A stretch of 27,903 bases of DNA from a virus. Below the pieces are notes generated by a model that ran no database searches, had not been told where the DNA came from, and saw only the letters and a program-made list of their open reading frames with translations. This document shows positions 1 to 9,118 of the stretch, one piece after another; position 1 is the stretch's first letter, and each line of letters opens with the position of its first letter. The DNA is taken from positions 1-27,903 of the IMG/VR virus record IMGVR_UViG_3300045107_000692. The stretch is one strand, 5' to 3'. The translations under genes and the position numbers were made by a program.

Positions 1-2949
1 CTGGACGCCCTCGGGGACGCCACGCTTCGCCGGCTCACCTGGGAAGGACTCGTCGGTGAGCGTGCTGGTGTCAAAGGCCGTCTGCCCGCGGGGGAGCACC
101 CGGCGCGCATCACCTTTCGGAAGCGCGCGGCGTTCCGTCGTGCCGCTCTTCTCGTTCTTGTAGGCGTCCTCGACGCTCGAGCCCACGAAGCCGAGCGCCT
201 GGGTGCCCTTCGGCATGATGGCCTGCAGCTGGGCGATCATCGCCTCCAACTCCGGCAGGCCCTGCGTCTCGACCAAGAAGTCAGTGCCGGAGCGCGCCAC
301 CATGCGCCCGGGCGCGAGCTCGCTCAGCTTCGCGCCGACCAGCCGAAGAAGGCGGTTGGTGACCTCGTGCCCGCCCTTCGGTGCGTCGTTGATGCCCTTC
401 ACGTCGGGCACCGTCACGAGGCCGACCTGCGTGCCAGGCGTGCGCGTCGTCTCGTCCCAGGCGCGACGGGTGTTGAGTCCGGTCACGTCGTCGACGAAGA
501 GCATCTCCGCGCGCTTCTCGGGCGTGAGCCCGCGCGCGAAGTCCTCCACCGTCGGCTCGTCGCCGAGCTCGGCCGCCACTTCCGCGTCGCTCGGCTCGTC
601 AACCGCGGCCGCCGGCACTTCGGCACGTCGCGTGCCTTCCTGGTCGCCGCTGTGGAAGAGCAACGGAGCGGTCGGGAACAACTCGCGCACGCTGACGCCT
701 TCGTCGTCGATGGCGGTCTCGATGAACGTGCGCATCAGCGCGCCTGACTTCAACGCCTCCGCCCGCGGTCGGCCCGCCTCGACGAGCGACTGCACGTGCT
801 CGTCGACCAGCCGGTCCAGGTGCGCCGCGTCGTCGAGCTTCGCCGACTGCTCATCGACGAGCGCCTGAGTCCGCGCGTCGAGTTCCGCCTTCTGCGCTTC
901 ACGCTGGCGCGGCGTGAGCGCGTGGGGCTCGGTGGTGGTGTCCTCGACGAGCGCCTGGCCGACCTCGGAGTTCCCCCACGTGGAGAGCACCTTCTCCATC
1001 GGCACTTCGACCTTGCCGCCGGTGGCGGCCGCGTCGAGCAGCTTCGCCGGCGCGTCGTCGCCGAGCAGCTTCGTCACTTCGGCGTTGGTCTCGTCTCCGT
1101 TCTTCCCCTCGTTCTGGAAGTACGTGATGAGCTGGTGCGCGTCGACGTAGAGCGACTTCACCGGCGCTCCGCCGTTCTCGACCGAAGCGTCCTCCACCAT
1201 CTTCGCGAAAGCGCCGGGCGCGGCCTGCACCGCGGGCAACTTCGCCATCTCGAGGAGCGGCCCCACCTGGCGCTGCTCCGCCTGGGACTTTGAGTCGGAC
1301 GTCTGCGTGAGCCCGAGCGTCAGGCCGGACTGCACTGCTCCGAAGAGGCCCGCGCCGAGCGCGCCGGCCTCCGCGTCCGCGAGCACCTGCTGCATCTCGA
1401 CCGGCGCGCGCTTCTGGAGCTTGTCGTCCTTCGCCGATGCGGCGATGTAGGCGCCGAGCTGGTCGACGGCATTCTGAGCACCCTCGGTGAGCCCTTCGGT
1501 GCCCGTCGATTCGAACCACTCGCGGGCGAGGTTGCCCACGAGACGCCGGAACGTCGGGTCGTGCGCGAGCATGTCCTTCACCCGACCCGGCAGGAGCCCC
1601 TGGAGTCCCTTCGTCTGCTTGTTGAAGGACACGAGCTCGAGGCCGGTCTTCAGAAGGCCCATCACGACGGCGCCGCCGGCCGCCTCGCCAGGGCTGAGAC
1701 GCTGGTGACCGTCCGTCTCGAGTTCGCGCAGCTCCTTGTAGCTGCTGCCGGCTTCGAGGTTGAACGTGCCCCACGCCGCGCCGACGCGCGCGCCGGTCGG
1801 GGCGAACGTCTTCGCGCCCAGCATCGCGCCCTCGACCGCGCCGGCGGGGGTCTTGGTGGCCACCGCTCCTGCAGCAGCTCCAGCTACGGCACCAACGCCA
1901 CCCGCCACGCCGGCGCCCTCGACGGCCTGCTTCGCGACCTGGACGGTGGAAACGCCGCCCTGAATGCCGACCGAGAGGTCGCGCATGATGCCGGAGTCGT
2001 CGCCGTACGCGCGCGGCGTGGCCTCGAGCTCAGCGTCGGCGATTTCTTTCCGGAGGTCGGCGACGTCGCCCGGGCCGCCGTTCTCCGCAACCATCAGCTG
2101 GAAGTGCTTCCTGGAGAGGTCGAGTTGCGCAGCTGACTCCATGCCGCGCACGAGCAGGGTCACTCCGCGGGCCGCCAGCGAGTCGTCGTTCTTCAGCAGC
2201 GTGCTCTTCGCGTCCTGGCGCTCGACCGTGGCCTTCGGCGTGTCGCGTGCCACGCGCTCCTTCTCGACCGCTGCGCGCTGCTCCGGGGTCATCGGCTGGA
2301 ACGCGTCGTTCGCCTCTTGCTTGGCCTTCTCGTCGCCAACCACGAGCGAGTTCCAGAATGCAGCCGCGTTCTGCAGCAGCTGACGGTCTGCTTCGCGAGC
2401 GGTGCCCTTCTCCTCTTCGACCTGCCGGCGCAGCATCTCGTCGTGCTTGTCGCGGAGCCAGTCGGTCGCGCGGTTGAAGTTGCGAACGATGGGGCCGATT
2501 TCCTTCGACGACATCACGAGTTCGCCGAGGTCGGGGTTCTCGAGCAGCACCTTCGCCAGCTGGGGGTTGTCGCGCTCCCAGGCGTCGGCATCGAAGGCGG
2601 CCGCCTCTGCCGTCTTCTTGAACGCCGGGAGGTTCGCTCTCACCGTGTCGAACGGGATGGCGAGCGAGCGGGAGATGGCGGCCGTGCGCGCCGCGTCGTC
2701 CTCGTTCGTCAGCTGCGACGCCTTGAATGCGGCGCGGAGGCGGTCTTGCCGGAGCCGGCGCGTCTGATCGGCCGCCTCCTTCGACACGTCGGCCGTGGTG
2801 AAGCCGATGACGGACGGCGCGAAGTCGGAGGTGGGGTCGGTGCGGCCGCGGCGGTCGAGCGCGTCGAGCTCGCCCATCTCGTCGTCGGAGAGTTCCTTCT
2901 TCCCCGAGAGCTCTTCGAGCCGGGACATCTCTTCGTCGGAGAGGCTCAC
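1..2949 (-). CDS. Large internal virion/ejection protein with GGDEF-like domain (partial, C-terminus off window)
   Basis: 983 codons are visible and the frame is open through the left edge, so the C-terminus is missing. The GTG start at 2949 sits in a GTGA overlap with the stop of the upstream gene. The position, last in the tail/internal-protein series, matches T7 gp16-type ejection proteins, which enter the host envelope with the DNA. Residues about 328-395 are very Gly/Ala rich, as is common in such proteins. No transglycosylase is evident in the visible part. Residues about 820-905 resemble a GGDEF domain: DDVTGLNTRRAW at 820, GIND ending at 855 followed by GGH, and ARSGTDF with SGTDF at 887-891. 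The metal-binding Asp before GIND is replaced (VTVPDVK) and the signature is SGTDF, so diguanylate cyclase activity is unlikely. The gene could instead be called a phage polyvalent protein. Confidence 0.8.
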   Translation of the reverse strand, partial: MSLSDEEMSRLEELSGKKELSDDEMGELDALDRRGRTDPTSDFAPSVIGFTTADVSKEAADQTRRLRQDRLRAAFKASQLTNEDDAARTAAISRSLAIPFDTVRANLPAFKKTAEAAAFDADAWERDNPQLAKVLLENPDLGELVMSSKEIGPIVRNFNRATDWLRDKHDEMLRRQVEEEKGTAREADRQLLQNAAAFWNSLVVGDEKAKQEANDAFQPMTPEQRAAVEKERVARDTPKATVERQDAKSTLLKNDDSLAARGVTLLVRGMESAAQLDLSRKHFQLMVAENGGPGDVADLRKEIADAELEATPRAYGDDSGIMRDLSVGIQGGVSTVQVAKQAVEGAGVAGGVGAVAGAAAGAVATKTPAGAVEGAMLGAKTFAPTGARVGAAWGTFNLEAGSSYKELRELETDGHQRLSPGEAAGGAVVMGLLKTGLELVSFNKQTKGLQGLLPGRVKDMLAHDPTFRRLVGNLAREWFESTGTEGLTEGAQNAVDQLGAYIAASAKDDKLQKRAPVEMQQVLADAEAGALGAGLFGAVQSGLTLGLTQTSDSKSQAEQRQVGPLLEMAKLPAVQAAPGAFAKMVEDASVENGGAPVKSLYVDAHQLITYFQNEGKNGDETNAEVTKLLGDDAPAKLLDAAATGGKVEVPMEKVLSTWGNSEVGQALVEDTTTEPHALTPRQREAQKAELDARTQALVDEQSAKLDDAAHLDRLVDEHVQSLVEAGRPRAEALKSGALMRTFIETAIDDEGVSVRELFPTAPLLFHSGDQEGTRRAEVPAAAVDEPSDAEVAAELGDEPTVEDFARGLTPEKRAEMLFVDDVTGLNTRRAWDETTRTPGTQVGLVTVPDVKGINDAPKGGHEVTNRLLRLVGAKLSELAPGRMVARSGTDFLVETQGLPELEAMIAQLQAIMPKGTQALGFVGSSVEDAYKNEKSGTTERRALPKGDARRVLPRGQTAFDTSTLTDESFPGEPAKRGVPEGVQ

Positions 2950-4715
2950 TTCGCGACCCACTTTCCGTTTCGACGCACCCACTCCACGCCGTTGATGGTC
3001 TTCGTCTCACCGTCGGCCGGCCCCTTCGCTTCCTTGGGTGGCTCGCTCGGGAGGTCGATGGTCGGCACCTGCACGGTGCTGTTGAAGAAGAAGCCCTCTT
3101 CCTCTTTCGCCGTCATCGAGGTCATGCGCGCCTCGAGGCCGGCCAGCGCTTCCTCGTCCAGCGGCTTCCCGCCGTTCTTCTGGAGCTCCTGCCGGTACCA
3201 GTCGAGAGCACGGCCGACGCGCTCGTTGAGCACCGACTCGTTCACCTTCTGGCCCTTCTTCAGCTTCCCGCCCATGAAGCGGCGGAGCGTCGACTCGAAG
3301 CGGCGCGCGATGGTGGCGTCGCTCTTTGCGTCCTTCGCGTCGGCGCGCTGCGTGAGCTCGACCGCGCGCGTGCGTGCCCGTTCCACCTGGTCTTTCGAGA
3401 CCGAGACATCGGTGCCGCTCTCGTCGCCGACGAGGTTGGTGAAGTCGGTGAGAATCTCGTCGACGTCGCGCGAGGGGTCGAGCAGCAGCTGACGCTCGGC
3501 GTACCAGCGCCAGCGCTGATCGAGGTCGTCCTGTGCGGCCTTCGCAGCTCGCCGCTGCTCACCCGTGCCGCGCCGGGCGATCATCCACGCGCGCGCGTCG
3601 GCCGCCTGGCGACGCTTCCGGGCGAGCAAATAGCCGGGGTCGTACTTCTCGAGGAACGCCAGCGTTGCGCCCGGAATGGGCTGGTTGTGCAGGTCGGCGA
3701 GGTCGACGGCCTTCCGCTGCTCCCTGATGCGGTCCTGCTTGATGCCGTCCTCGGTGCGGATGCGAAGCTCGAGCTGGCGCTGGGCGTCGTCGCGAGCGTC
3801 GCCGAGGTCAGAGAGGTCGAGCCCGTCACGAAGCGCGCGCTCGTCGACGAAGCCGTCTTCGTTGCGCGACTTCTCGACCATCGCGTCCACCAGCTCCAGA
3901 CCATCGGCGACTCGACGGTCGCGATCGCGCCCTCGCCGCGCACGCTCCACCATGGTCTTCGCCTCGTCGAAGCGGGTGCCGAGCGTCTCCTGGTTGGTGC
4001 GACGCGCCGCGCCGTTGACCGCCTCCTCGCGATTGAGGAAGGCCTCGGCACCGTCGATATCGCCACGCGCCAGGAGCCCCTTGAGCCGAGCGAAGGCCGC
4101 GCGGCTCTGGAAGTCGGCGACGGCCTGCGTGCCCTGCTCCTCGCTCAGCTGGTTGTCGCGGATGTCGCGAACGACGTCGGACTCGAGGTGGTTGAACTCG
4201 TCGGTCCCCTCGCCGCTCTCGAAGAAGGCCAGCGCGTGGTCCTGCCGCGCGCGCAGCGTGGCGCCGCGAGCGGCCTCGAATTCGTTGCTCACGTGCGACT
4301 CGATGGCCTGCGAGCCGGACACGACGGGCGCAACGGAGCGCTCGAGGAAGTCCGCGCGCGCCTGTGGGTCCGAGATGCTGTCTGCGATTTCCTTCCGCTT
4401 GTCCTGCAGCGCCTTCAGCCGGTCGGCGCGCTGCTCGCTCGCGTTCAACCCCTTCGTCTTCTTCGCCTCCGCGACCTGCTCCTGCACGGCCAGCTGCAGG
4501 TTGAGGTTGGCGTCGGCGAGCACCAGCGCGTTGGCCTCCTTCTTCGCCTTCGCGTCGACGTCTTGCTGCTGGGCGATGAGCTTCTCGCCGGCGCCGAAGA
4601 CGGCACCGAGGCCCTTCGCCACCTCTCCGGCGATGCGTGAACCCGAGTTGTCGGGCTCCGTCAGGAGCGGGCGGGTGTCGCCATAGGGCGACTCGATGGG
4701 AACTCGAGGAGCCAT
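2946..4715 (-). CDS. Internal virion protein, T7 gp15-like position
   Basis: 589 aa. ATG at 4715 lies one base after the upstream stop, behind a GGGAGGG ribosome-binding sequence that overlaps the previous gene. The protein is highly charged and rich in Glu, Arg, Ala and Gln, with long predicted helical or coiled-coil stretches and no signal peptide. The N-terminus contains a Gly/Ala segment (about residues 28-45). It lies between a small gp14-like protein and the giant ejection protein, the order found for the three internal core proteins of T7-like podoviruses. I assign it by size, composition and order; no diagnostic motif was recognised. Its stop overlaps the GTG of the next gene by four bases, suggesting translational coupling and fixed stoichiometry. 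Confidence 0.7.
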   Translation of the reverse strand: MAPRVPIESPYGDTRPLLTEPDNSGSRIAGEVAKGLGAVFGAGEKLIAQQQDVDAKAKKEANALVLADANLNLQLAVQEQVAEAKKTKGLNASEQRADRLKALQDKRKEIADSISDPQARADFLERSVAPVVSGSQAIESHVSNEFEAARGATLRARQDHALAFFESGEGTDEFNHLESDVVRDIRDNQLSEEQGTQAVADFQSRAAFARLKGLLARGDIDGAEAFLNREEAVNGAARRTNQETLGTRFDEAKTMVERARRGRDRDRRVADGLELVDAMVEKSRNEDGFVDERALRDGLDLSDLGDARDDAQRQLELRIRTEDGIKQDRIREQRKAVDLADLHNQPIPGATLAFLEKYDPGYLLARKRRQAADARAWMIARRGTGEQRRAAKAAQDDLDQRWRWYAERQLLLDPSRDVDEILTDFTNLVGDESGTDVSVSKDQVERARTRAVELTQRADAKDAKSDATIARRFESTLRRFMGGKLKKGQKVNESVLNERVGRALDWYRQELQKNGGKPLDEEALAGLEARMTSMTAKEEEGFFFNSTVQVPTIDLPSEPPKEAKGPADGETKTINGVEWVRRNGKWVAK

Positions 4716-4716
4716 C

Positions 4717-5202
4717 TCACCCTCCCGTTCCCATCTTCAGCGCGGCCGCGACGCCGTTGCTGACGAGCCCGGTGAAGAGCTCGTCGTCGGCCGTGCCGCC
4801 CGTCACGCCGCCGTCCTGGTACTTGCGGCGCAGCTTGTCGCGCTCGCGCGTGTACGCCTGGGCGGAACGCCGGTGACCCAGCGCATCGGCGCGCGCGTTG
4901 TTGACGGCCTGAGCCGCGTCGAGACTTGAGAGGGAGGTGTCGAGCAAGTCGGAGGCCGTGCCCGTCGAGGTGTCGACGCCGCTCGCGGCCAACGCGGCAC
5001 GCGTCGCCTCGGCGCTGGCCGTGCCCCGCTGCTTCAGCTCGCCGGCAGCACGCGAGCCGCGATTCAGCGCGGCGACCGCGTTGGCGTTCTCCGCGTCGCG
5101 CGACTGCTGGAACGCGGCCATGTTCTGGGCGGCCGCCTCTCGGTTCTCGAGGTGCTGCTGCACCTTCGCGAACGACTCCGGAATGACGGACAGAGCACCC
5201 AT
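4717..5202 (-). CDS. Internal virion protein, T7 gp14-like
   Basis: 161 aa. ATG at 5202 directly abuts the upstream TGA. The sequence is Ala-rich and helical, with many Gln, Asn and Arg residues and a short Gly/Ala C-terminus (ending GTGG). Size, composition and place between a gp13-like protein and a gp15-like protein match the smallest of the three ejected core proteins of T7-type phages, which forms an outer-membrane channel early in infection. That function is from family knowledge; no catalytic motif is visible and none is expected. The close spacing on both sides shows it is translated within the tail/internal-protein operon. Confidence 0.6.
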   Translation of the reverse strand: MGALSVIPESFAKVQQHLENREAAAQNMAAFQQSRDAENANAVAALNRGSRAAGELKQRGTASAEATRAALAASGVDTSTGTASDLLDTSLSSLDAAQAVNNARADALGHRRSAQAYTRERDKLRRKYQDGGVTGGTADDELFTGLVSNGVAAALKMGTGG

Positions 5203-5670
5203 TCACAGCTCCTTCGTGACGAGGTGGAAAGGTACCAACGAGGTCGGACGAGGAAGAGGCGCGTGGATGACGAAGCCGAGCGCGCGCAGCCACGTGAGGG
5301 CCTTGGTGTAGCGCGCATCGACGCGATTCCACGCCACCGTGACGTAGGTGCGCAGCTCGAGCAGCAGCTGCTTCATGGCGCGGTGGAAGGCCATCGGGTG
5401 CTGCTCGACGAGCGTCGACGTCAGCAGCCACACCTGGGCCGGCGCGCGGTACGGGAAGTGACGCACGCCATCGCGCTCGACCGCGGCGCCGGCGATGGCC
5501 ACCACCTCGCCTTCGTGCACCAGCGCACGGCAGATGGTGCTCGACTTCCACGAGAGGAAGCACGCGTCGAGTCGCCCGAAGCCGAGCGCGCGCACCTCCG
5601 CCACGTCGGCCTCGCGAAGCGTGAGGGCGAGCTGAATCGTGTGCAGCTTGGTGGCGGGGAGGATGATCAC
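5203..5670 (-). CDS. T7 gp13/DUF2833-like GNAT-fold virion-associated protein
   Basis: 155 aa from GTG 5670, which overlaps the tail-tube gene stop as GTGA. It begins with a beta-strand (IILPATKLHT) and has a central segment reading HEGEVVAIAG, then WLLTSTLVEQHPMAF, and the C-terminal pattern WNRVDARYTKALTWLRALGF. The last stretch is the typical N-x-v-D-x-x-N-x-x-x-i-x-W-L-x-x-x-G-F of phage GNAT-like proteins (DUF2833, T7 gp13 family), with the usual Asn after VDAR replaced by Tyr. These proteins are required for virion assembly in T7; whether they acetylate anything is unknown. A longer reading starting at 5763 is unlikely because it would lie inside the previous gene. Confidence 0.75.
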   Translation of the reverse strand: MIILPATKLHTIQLALTLREADVAEVRALGFGRLDACFLSWKSSTICRALVHEGEVVAIAGAAVERDGVRHFPYRAPAQVWLLTSTLVEQHPMAFHRAMKQLLLELRTYVTVAWNRVDARYTKALTWLRALGFVIHAPLPRPTSLVPFHLVTKEL

Positions 5671-7934
5671 GAGCCACCGACTTCGAGCTCGCGCTCGAGG
5701 CCGAGCACGATGGTGGGCAGCGGCCGCTCCTGGCGAACGAAGGCCCGGCCGGTGCGCGCCCACTTGCCTTTCACCGTCATCACCAGCTGGGTGGTGGTCG
5801 GCGTCTCCGTCCCGAAGCCATCGCTCGCGTTCCGCACGCGCGTGGGCAGCAGGTGCGCGTCGTCTTCACCGACGAGCATTCCGGTCGAGCGGTCGACGTC
5901 GATGCCCACCTTCACCACCGTCTTCGTGTTGAGCCGGGCAGTCGGCGAGTCGAGTGAGCCGAGGTCGCAGACGTAGGGCAGCCCCACGACACCCGACACG
6001 GTGGCGCCGTCGTTGGCGACGTCGAAGGGAGCGAGCTGGATTTCGCCGCCGAGCACGCGCAGCGGCCCCTGTGGTGGATTCCCGGGCGCAACCACCCACA
6101 CGTCGCGCCCTTCGAAGCGACCGAGGCCAGAGAGCACGTTGTCGGCTGCTGGGGCGAGGCTGTCGAAGAATTCCACCGAGTCGAGCGCGAAGGCGTCGTC
6201 GCCCATGTCGTCGGTGACGGTGGCGGGCGTCACGCGGTTGCGGTTGAACATCCGCTCGATGAGCGTCAGCCCTCCGCGGCGGACCGCCATCACCACCACG
6301 TCGACCTTCCCGACGCGAACGCTGCACACCGAGAGCACCGTGTCGGTAACTTCTGCGCCGCCGAGAGTGCGCGCGCCGGTCTCGTGTCGCGCCCAGCCCC
6401 AGAGGCCATCACCGCCGGGCGTGAGGGTGAGAAGCGTGCCGTCCGAGCGCACCGCCCACACCACGCGCCAGGGCACGCGCTGGAAGCACCAGCTGACAAT
6501 CTGCGCCTCCTCGAAGAGGTGGGCGGCGTGCCACGAGATGTCCTTGCTGACGTACTCCTGCCCGTTCTTCACGAGCGCGCGCACGCCGCTCCCCATGCTG
6601 CTCACGTAGAGGACGGGCCCGCCTGGAATGACGAGCGGCTTGAGCTGCGACGCGCCTTCACCGTCCTCGAGGTGCGGCACCGTCGACGTCGGCGTCACAG
6701 CACCACCGAGGTCGTCCGCGCCGCGAACGCTCCAGACCGACGTGTCCGTGAAGATGAGCAGCGACTTGTGCGTGACGAGGGAGGCGGCCGCCTCCAACTT
6801 GTCGGCCACCAGCGCGAGCTCGATGGGGGAGGTGGCGACCGCGAAGGGCGCCACCGGCCTGTCGTGGTTGGCCCATTCATCGGTGGCGGAGAACGCGACC
6901 CGCTGATCGAGCGCGAACACGCGGCGCTGCTGGAAGAACGTGACGGCGACCGGCCGCGCATCGTACGCAGCGCCGCCCGTCTGGAAGGGCGCCTCACCGC
7001 GCAGCGGCTGGCGCGCGTAGTCGGGCTCCTCGCCGAAGTCGATGAAGTCCTGCGCGTAGCGCGTGGTGCCGATGAAGCCGTAGAGCTTCCCGCGCCCGCG
7101 GTAGTACACGACGCCCGCGGGCTCCCAGTTCGAGTACCCGCTGAGCGAGCCGACGAGCGGCCCGAAGTTCGGGTGCCGGAGCGTGATGGGCGCGTCGTCG
7201 AAGAGCACCACGAGGCCGTCCGCCGGCAGCGGTTGCACGCTGGCGCGCGTGGTGCCGTCGAAGTACTCGGCGACCTGCACGGGCATCGACTCGACTTCTT
7301 CGCCGGTCTGGTTGTGCCGGAAGATGACGGACACGAGGTACCGCCACTCGCGCGGCGGGTGCTGCGCGTCGAGCGTGAAGAGCGTCACGCCGCCCACCAG
7401 CATCGGCCCGAGCACGAGGTTGTTGGCGGCCGTCTTGAAGACGGGCACGAGGGATTGCGCGTCGGTGGGCGCGTTGCCCGGAGGGGTGAAGCGCGCGGGC
7501 GTCAGCAACCACGTCGCCGAGAGGCCAGGCTGCGGCGCGCGCAACTCCATCGGCACCGCGCTCGGGTGCGTCAGCGTCATCACGAAGCCGGTCTGCGCCC
7601 ACTGCACGGTAGCGAGAGCGTCGGCCGCCCATGGGGTGATGAGCTCGATGCCGAGGTAGCCGTTGTCCGGGTCGTGCACGCGGAGGTAATTCGCGCCGAG
7701 CTCGAGCACGTAGGCCGTCGTCTGGCTGACGGCGAAGGGGATGAGCACCACCGAGTCGTTGCGCGCTTGCGCGATGAGCCGCGTACCCGGGCGGCTCACC
7801 GGCTTGCCCTGCTGGTTGATGAACCAGTTCAGGACGGTGCGCGCGCCGCGGCGGTAGAGCTCCGAGTCGGTGGCCCCGTAGAGGTGGCGATGCAACTCGC
7901 CGGCGCTCCATGACGTCTGTCGCTCAGCGGACAC
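5667..7934 (-). CDS. Tail tubular protein B-like (tail hub/nozzle)
   Basis: 755 aa from GTG 7934, overlapping the adaptor gene stop by 11 bases. The N-terminus carries the hallmark of podoviral gp12-like tail proteins: a SWSAGELHRHLYG motif, then a YRRGARTVLNWFINQQGKP stretch and SRPGTRL, equivalent to the usual 'G-x-S-x-x-l-x-G-R-x-D...Y...l-x-N-f...G...R-x-G-T'. The remainder is beta-rich with many Trp and Gly residues, consistent with the propeller-like body of tail nozzles. The length matches the family's usual 700-800 aa. Upstream adaptor and downstream gp13-like genes agree with this place in the tail module. Confidence 0.85.
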   Translation of the reverse strand: MSAERQTSWSAGELHRHLYGATDSELYRRGARTVLNWFINQQGKPVSRPGTRLIAQARNDSVVLIPFAVSQTTAYVLELGANYLRVHDPDNGYLGIELITPWAADALATVQWAQTGFVMTLTHPSAVPMELRAPQPGLSATWLLTPARFTPPGNAPTDAQSLVPVFKTAANNLVLGPMLVGGVTLFTLDAQHPPREWRYLVSVIFRHNQTGEEVESMPVQVAEYFDGTTRASVQPLPADGLVVLFDDAPITLRHPNFGPLVGSLSGYSNWEPAGVVYYRGRGKLYGFIGTTRYAQDFIDFGEEPDYARQPLRGEAPFQTGGAAYDARPVAVTFFQQRRVFALDQRVAFSATDEWANHDRPVAPFAVATSPIELALVADKLEAAASLVTHKSLLIFTDTSVWSVRGADDLGGAVTPTSTVPHLEDGEGASQLKPLVIPGGPVLYVSSMGSGVRALVKNGQEYVSKDISWHAAHLFEEAQIVSWCFQRVPWRVVWAVRSDGTLLTLTPGGDGLWGWARHETGARTLGGAEVTDTVLSVCSVRVGKVDVVVMAVRRGGLTLIERMFNRNRVTPATVTDDMGDDAFALDSVEFFDSLAPAADNVLSGLGRFEGRDVWVVAPGNPPQGPLRVLGGEIQLAPFDVANDGATVSGVVGLPYVCDLGSLDSPTARLNTKTVVKVGIDVDRSTGMLVGEDDAHLLPTRVRNASDGFGTETPTTTQLVMTVKGKWARTGRAFVRQERPLPTIVLGLERELEVGGS

Positions 7935-8529
7935 GAATCCACTCCGCGTCAGGCTCCTCGTCGCGCTGGCCGGAGTTCTCGTCGGCAGCTGCGGCCTCGA
8001 GGTACGCCTTTTCGGCCGCAACCTGCGCCGCCGGCATGAGGGTGCGCTTCACCGGCAGTGCGCCGATGAGGCGCATCGCCAGCTCGGTCGCCACCGCCTT
8101 CACGAAGTGCGGCGGCCACAGCGCCACCGTGGTGAGACGCGCGGTGTAGCGGAGCACCGCCTCTTCGACGTCGGTGCAGATGAGCCACCCGGAGCGAGCG
8201 TCGTTCAGCTGCTTCGCGAAGGGCGGCGGCTCGCCGCGCGCCGGGTTCCGGTTCTCGAGGTCGACTTCGCGCGGCTCAAGGCAGTCGGCCGGCTGGACGT
8301 AGCAGACGCCCCACCCGCGACGCGTCTCGGTCGAGAGCGCCAGCTGAGCGGTGACGCTGGCGAAGTGCCAGTCACGCTTCGCCAGGAGCTCGTCGCGCAC
8401 CGAGGCGAAGAAGACGCTGCAGGCTTCAGCCTCGGCAGACTGCTCCCCGAGGTCATCGATGTACTGGCGGTGACCGATGAGGCCGAGCGCGAGGTTGCAG
8501 ACCTCGGCTTCTGTGGTCACCGCCGGCAT
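7924..8529 (-). CDS. Tail tubular protein A-like adaptor (T7 gp11-like)
   Basis: 201 aa from ATG 8529. The N-terminus reads EVCNLALGLIGHRQYI, then a patch of acidic residues, an A-x-x-C-x-x-F helix (residues about 33-41) and RDELLAKRDWHFA. This series (N-L-A-L..l-G...A..c...y...R-D-x-L-L...W-x-F-A) is typical of podoviral head-tail adaptors that bind the portal and start the tail tube. The C-terminal half contains a helical pair ending in an acidic tail. Its stop overlaps the GTG of the tail-tube-B-like gene. Confidence is high for the family; it was not checked by search. Confidence 0.85.
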   Translation of the reverse strand: MPAVTTEAEVCNLALGLIGHRQYIDDLGEQSAEAEACSVFFASVRDELLAKRDWHFASVTAQLALSTETRRGWGVCYVQPADCLEPREVDLENRNPARGEPPPFAKQLNDARSGWLICTDVEEAVLRYTARLTTVALWPPHFVKAVATELAMRLIGALPVKRTLMPAAQVAAEKAYLEAAAADENSGQRDEEPDAEWIRVR

Positions 8530-8545
8530 TCATCGCCCTTCCGGC

Positions 8546-9118
8546 TCAGACCGCCTGATCAGCGGCGCGGGTGCGCGGAGCGACCGGGGTCGCCAGCGCC
8601 TTCGACTTCTCGCTCTCGACGATGCGCTCGAGCGCGCGGGACGGCCGCTCGTCGATGAGGGTGATCTCCTCGCCGGGCGCGTACACCCTGTCCTTCGCGC
8701 GGGGGTACGGCAGACGCACGAGGTAGCGAATCGCACCCTTGAACTTCGCGGGGATGCGGATGCCCTTCGGGCCGGTCGACTCGGGGCCGGTGACGAAGGT
8801 CTCCTCGACGGCCTTGTCGAGCACCTTGCGCAGCTCTTCACCGCGCGCACGCAGGCTGTTCAGCTTCGCGCGGCGCTCGAGGCGCTCGACCTCGACCTCG
8901 AGCATGGCGAGCTCTTCCGCCTCGGTGCGCGTCGCCATGTTCTTCGGGTCGGCGAAGAAGGCCTGCATCACCTCGTAGGGCTCCTGCACGAGGGTCTCGC
9001 GCATCTCCGGGTCCGCGTACGTCTTGCGGATTTCGGCGATGTCCTTCTCGCTCAGGCGCACGCGCTTCTGCGCACGCTCGTCGGTCTGCTTCTCGTTCTG
9101 CTTCGTCGGCTCAGCCAT
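8546..9118 (-). CDS. Hypothetical coiled-coil protein of the head module
   Basis: 190 aa. ATG 9118 is preceded by GAGG with a six-base spacer. The first 30 residues are Lys/Glu/Gln-rich. Residues about 60-110 form a charged heptad-like helix (EEL, MLEVEVERLERRA and so on). A small folded segment follows, with IRIPAKFKGAIRYLVRLPY and YAPGEEITL, that looks like a beta-rich domain. It lies between the cement protein and the gp11-like adaptor, where phages often encode a head-completion or fibre-like accessory. I do not recognise the family and assign no function. Confidence 0.7.
   Translation of the reverse strand: MAEPTKQNEKQTDERAQKRVRLSEKDIAEIRKTYADPEMRETLVQEPYEVMQAFFADPKNMATRTEAEELAMLEVEVERLERRAKLNSLRARGEELRKVLDKAVEETFVTGPESTGPKGIRIPAKFKGAIRYLVRLPYPRAKDRVYAPGEEITLIDERPSRALERIVESEKSKALATPVAPRTRAADQAV

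Noticed and set aside
2317-3492. Long plus-strand reading frames opposite the virion genes (also 203-868, 3687-4640, 6384-7913, 9137-10288, 12493-13671, 14158-15411, 22014-23135)
   Set aside because: They are antisense to genes with clear family motifs. Their proteins are Arg/Ala/Gly-rich and without domain patterns, as expected from high-G+C shadow frames.
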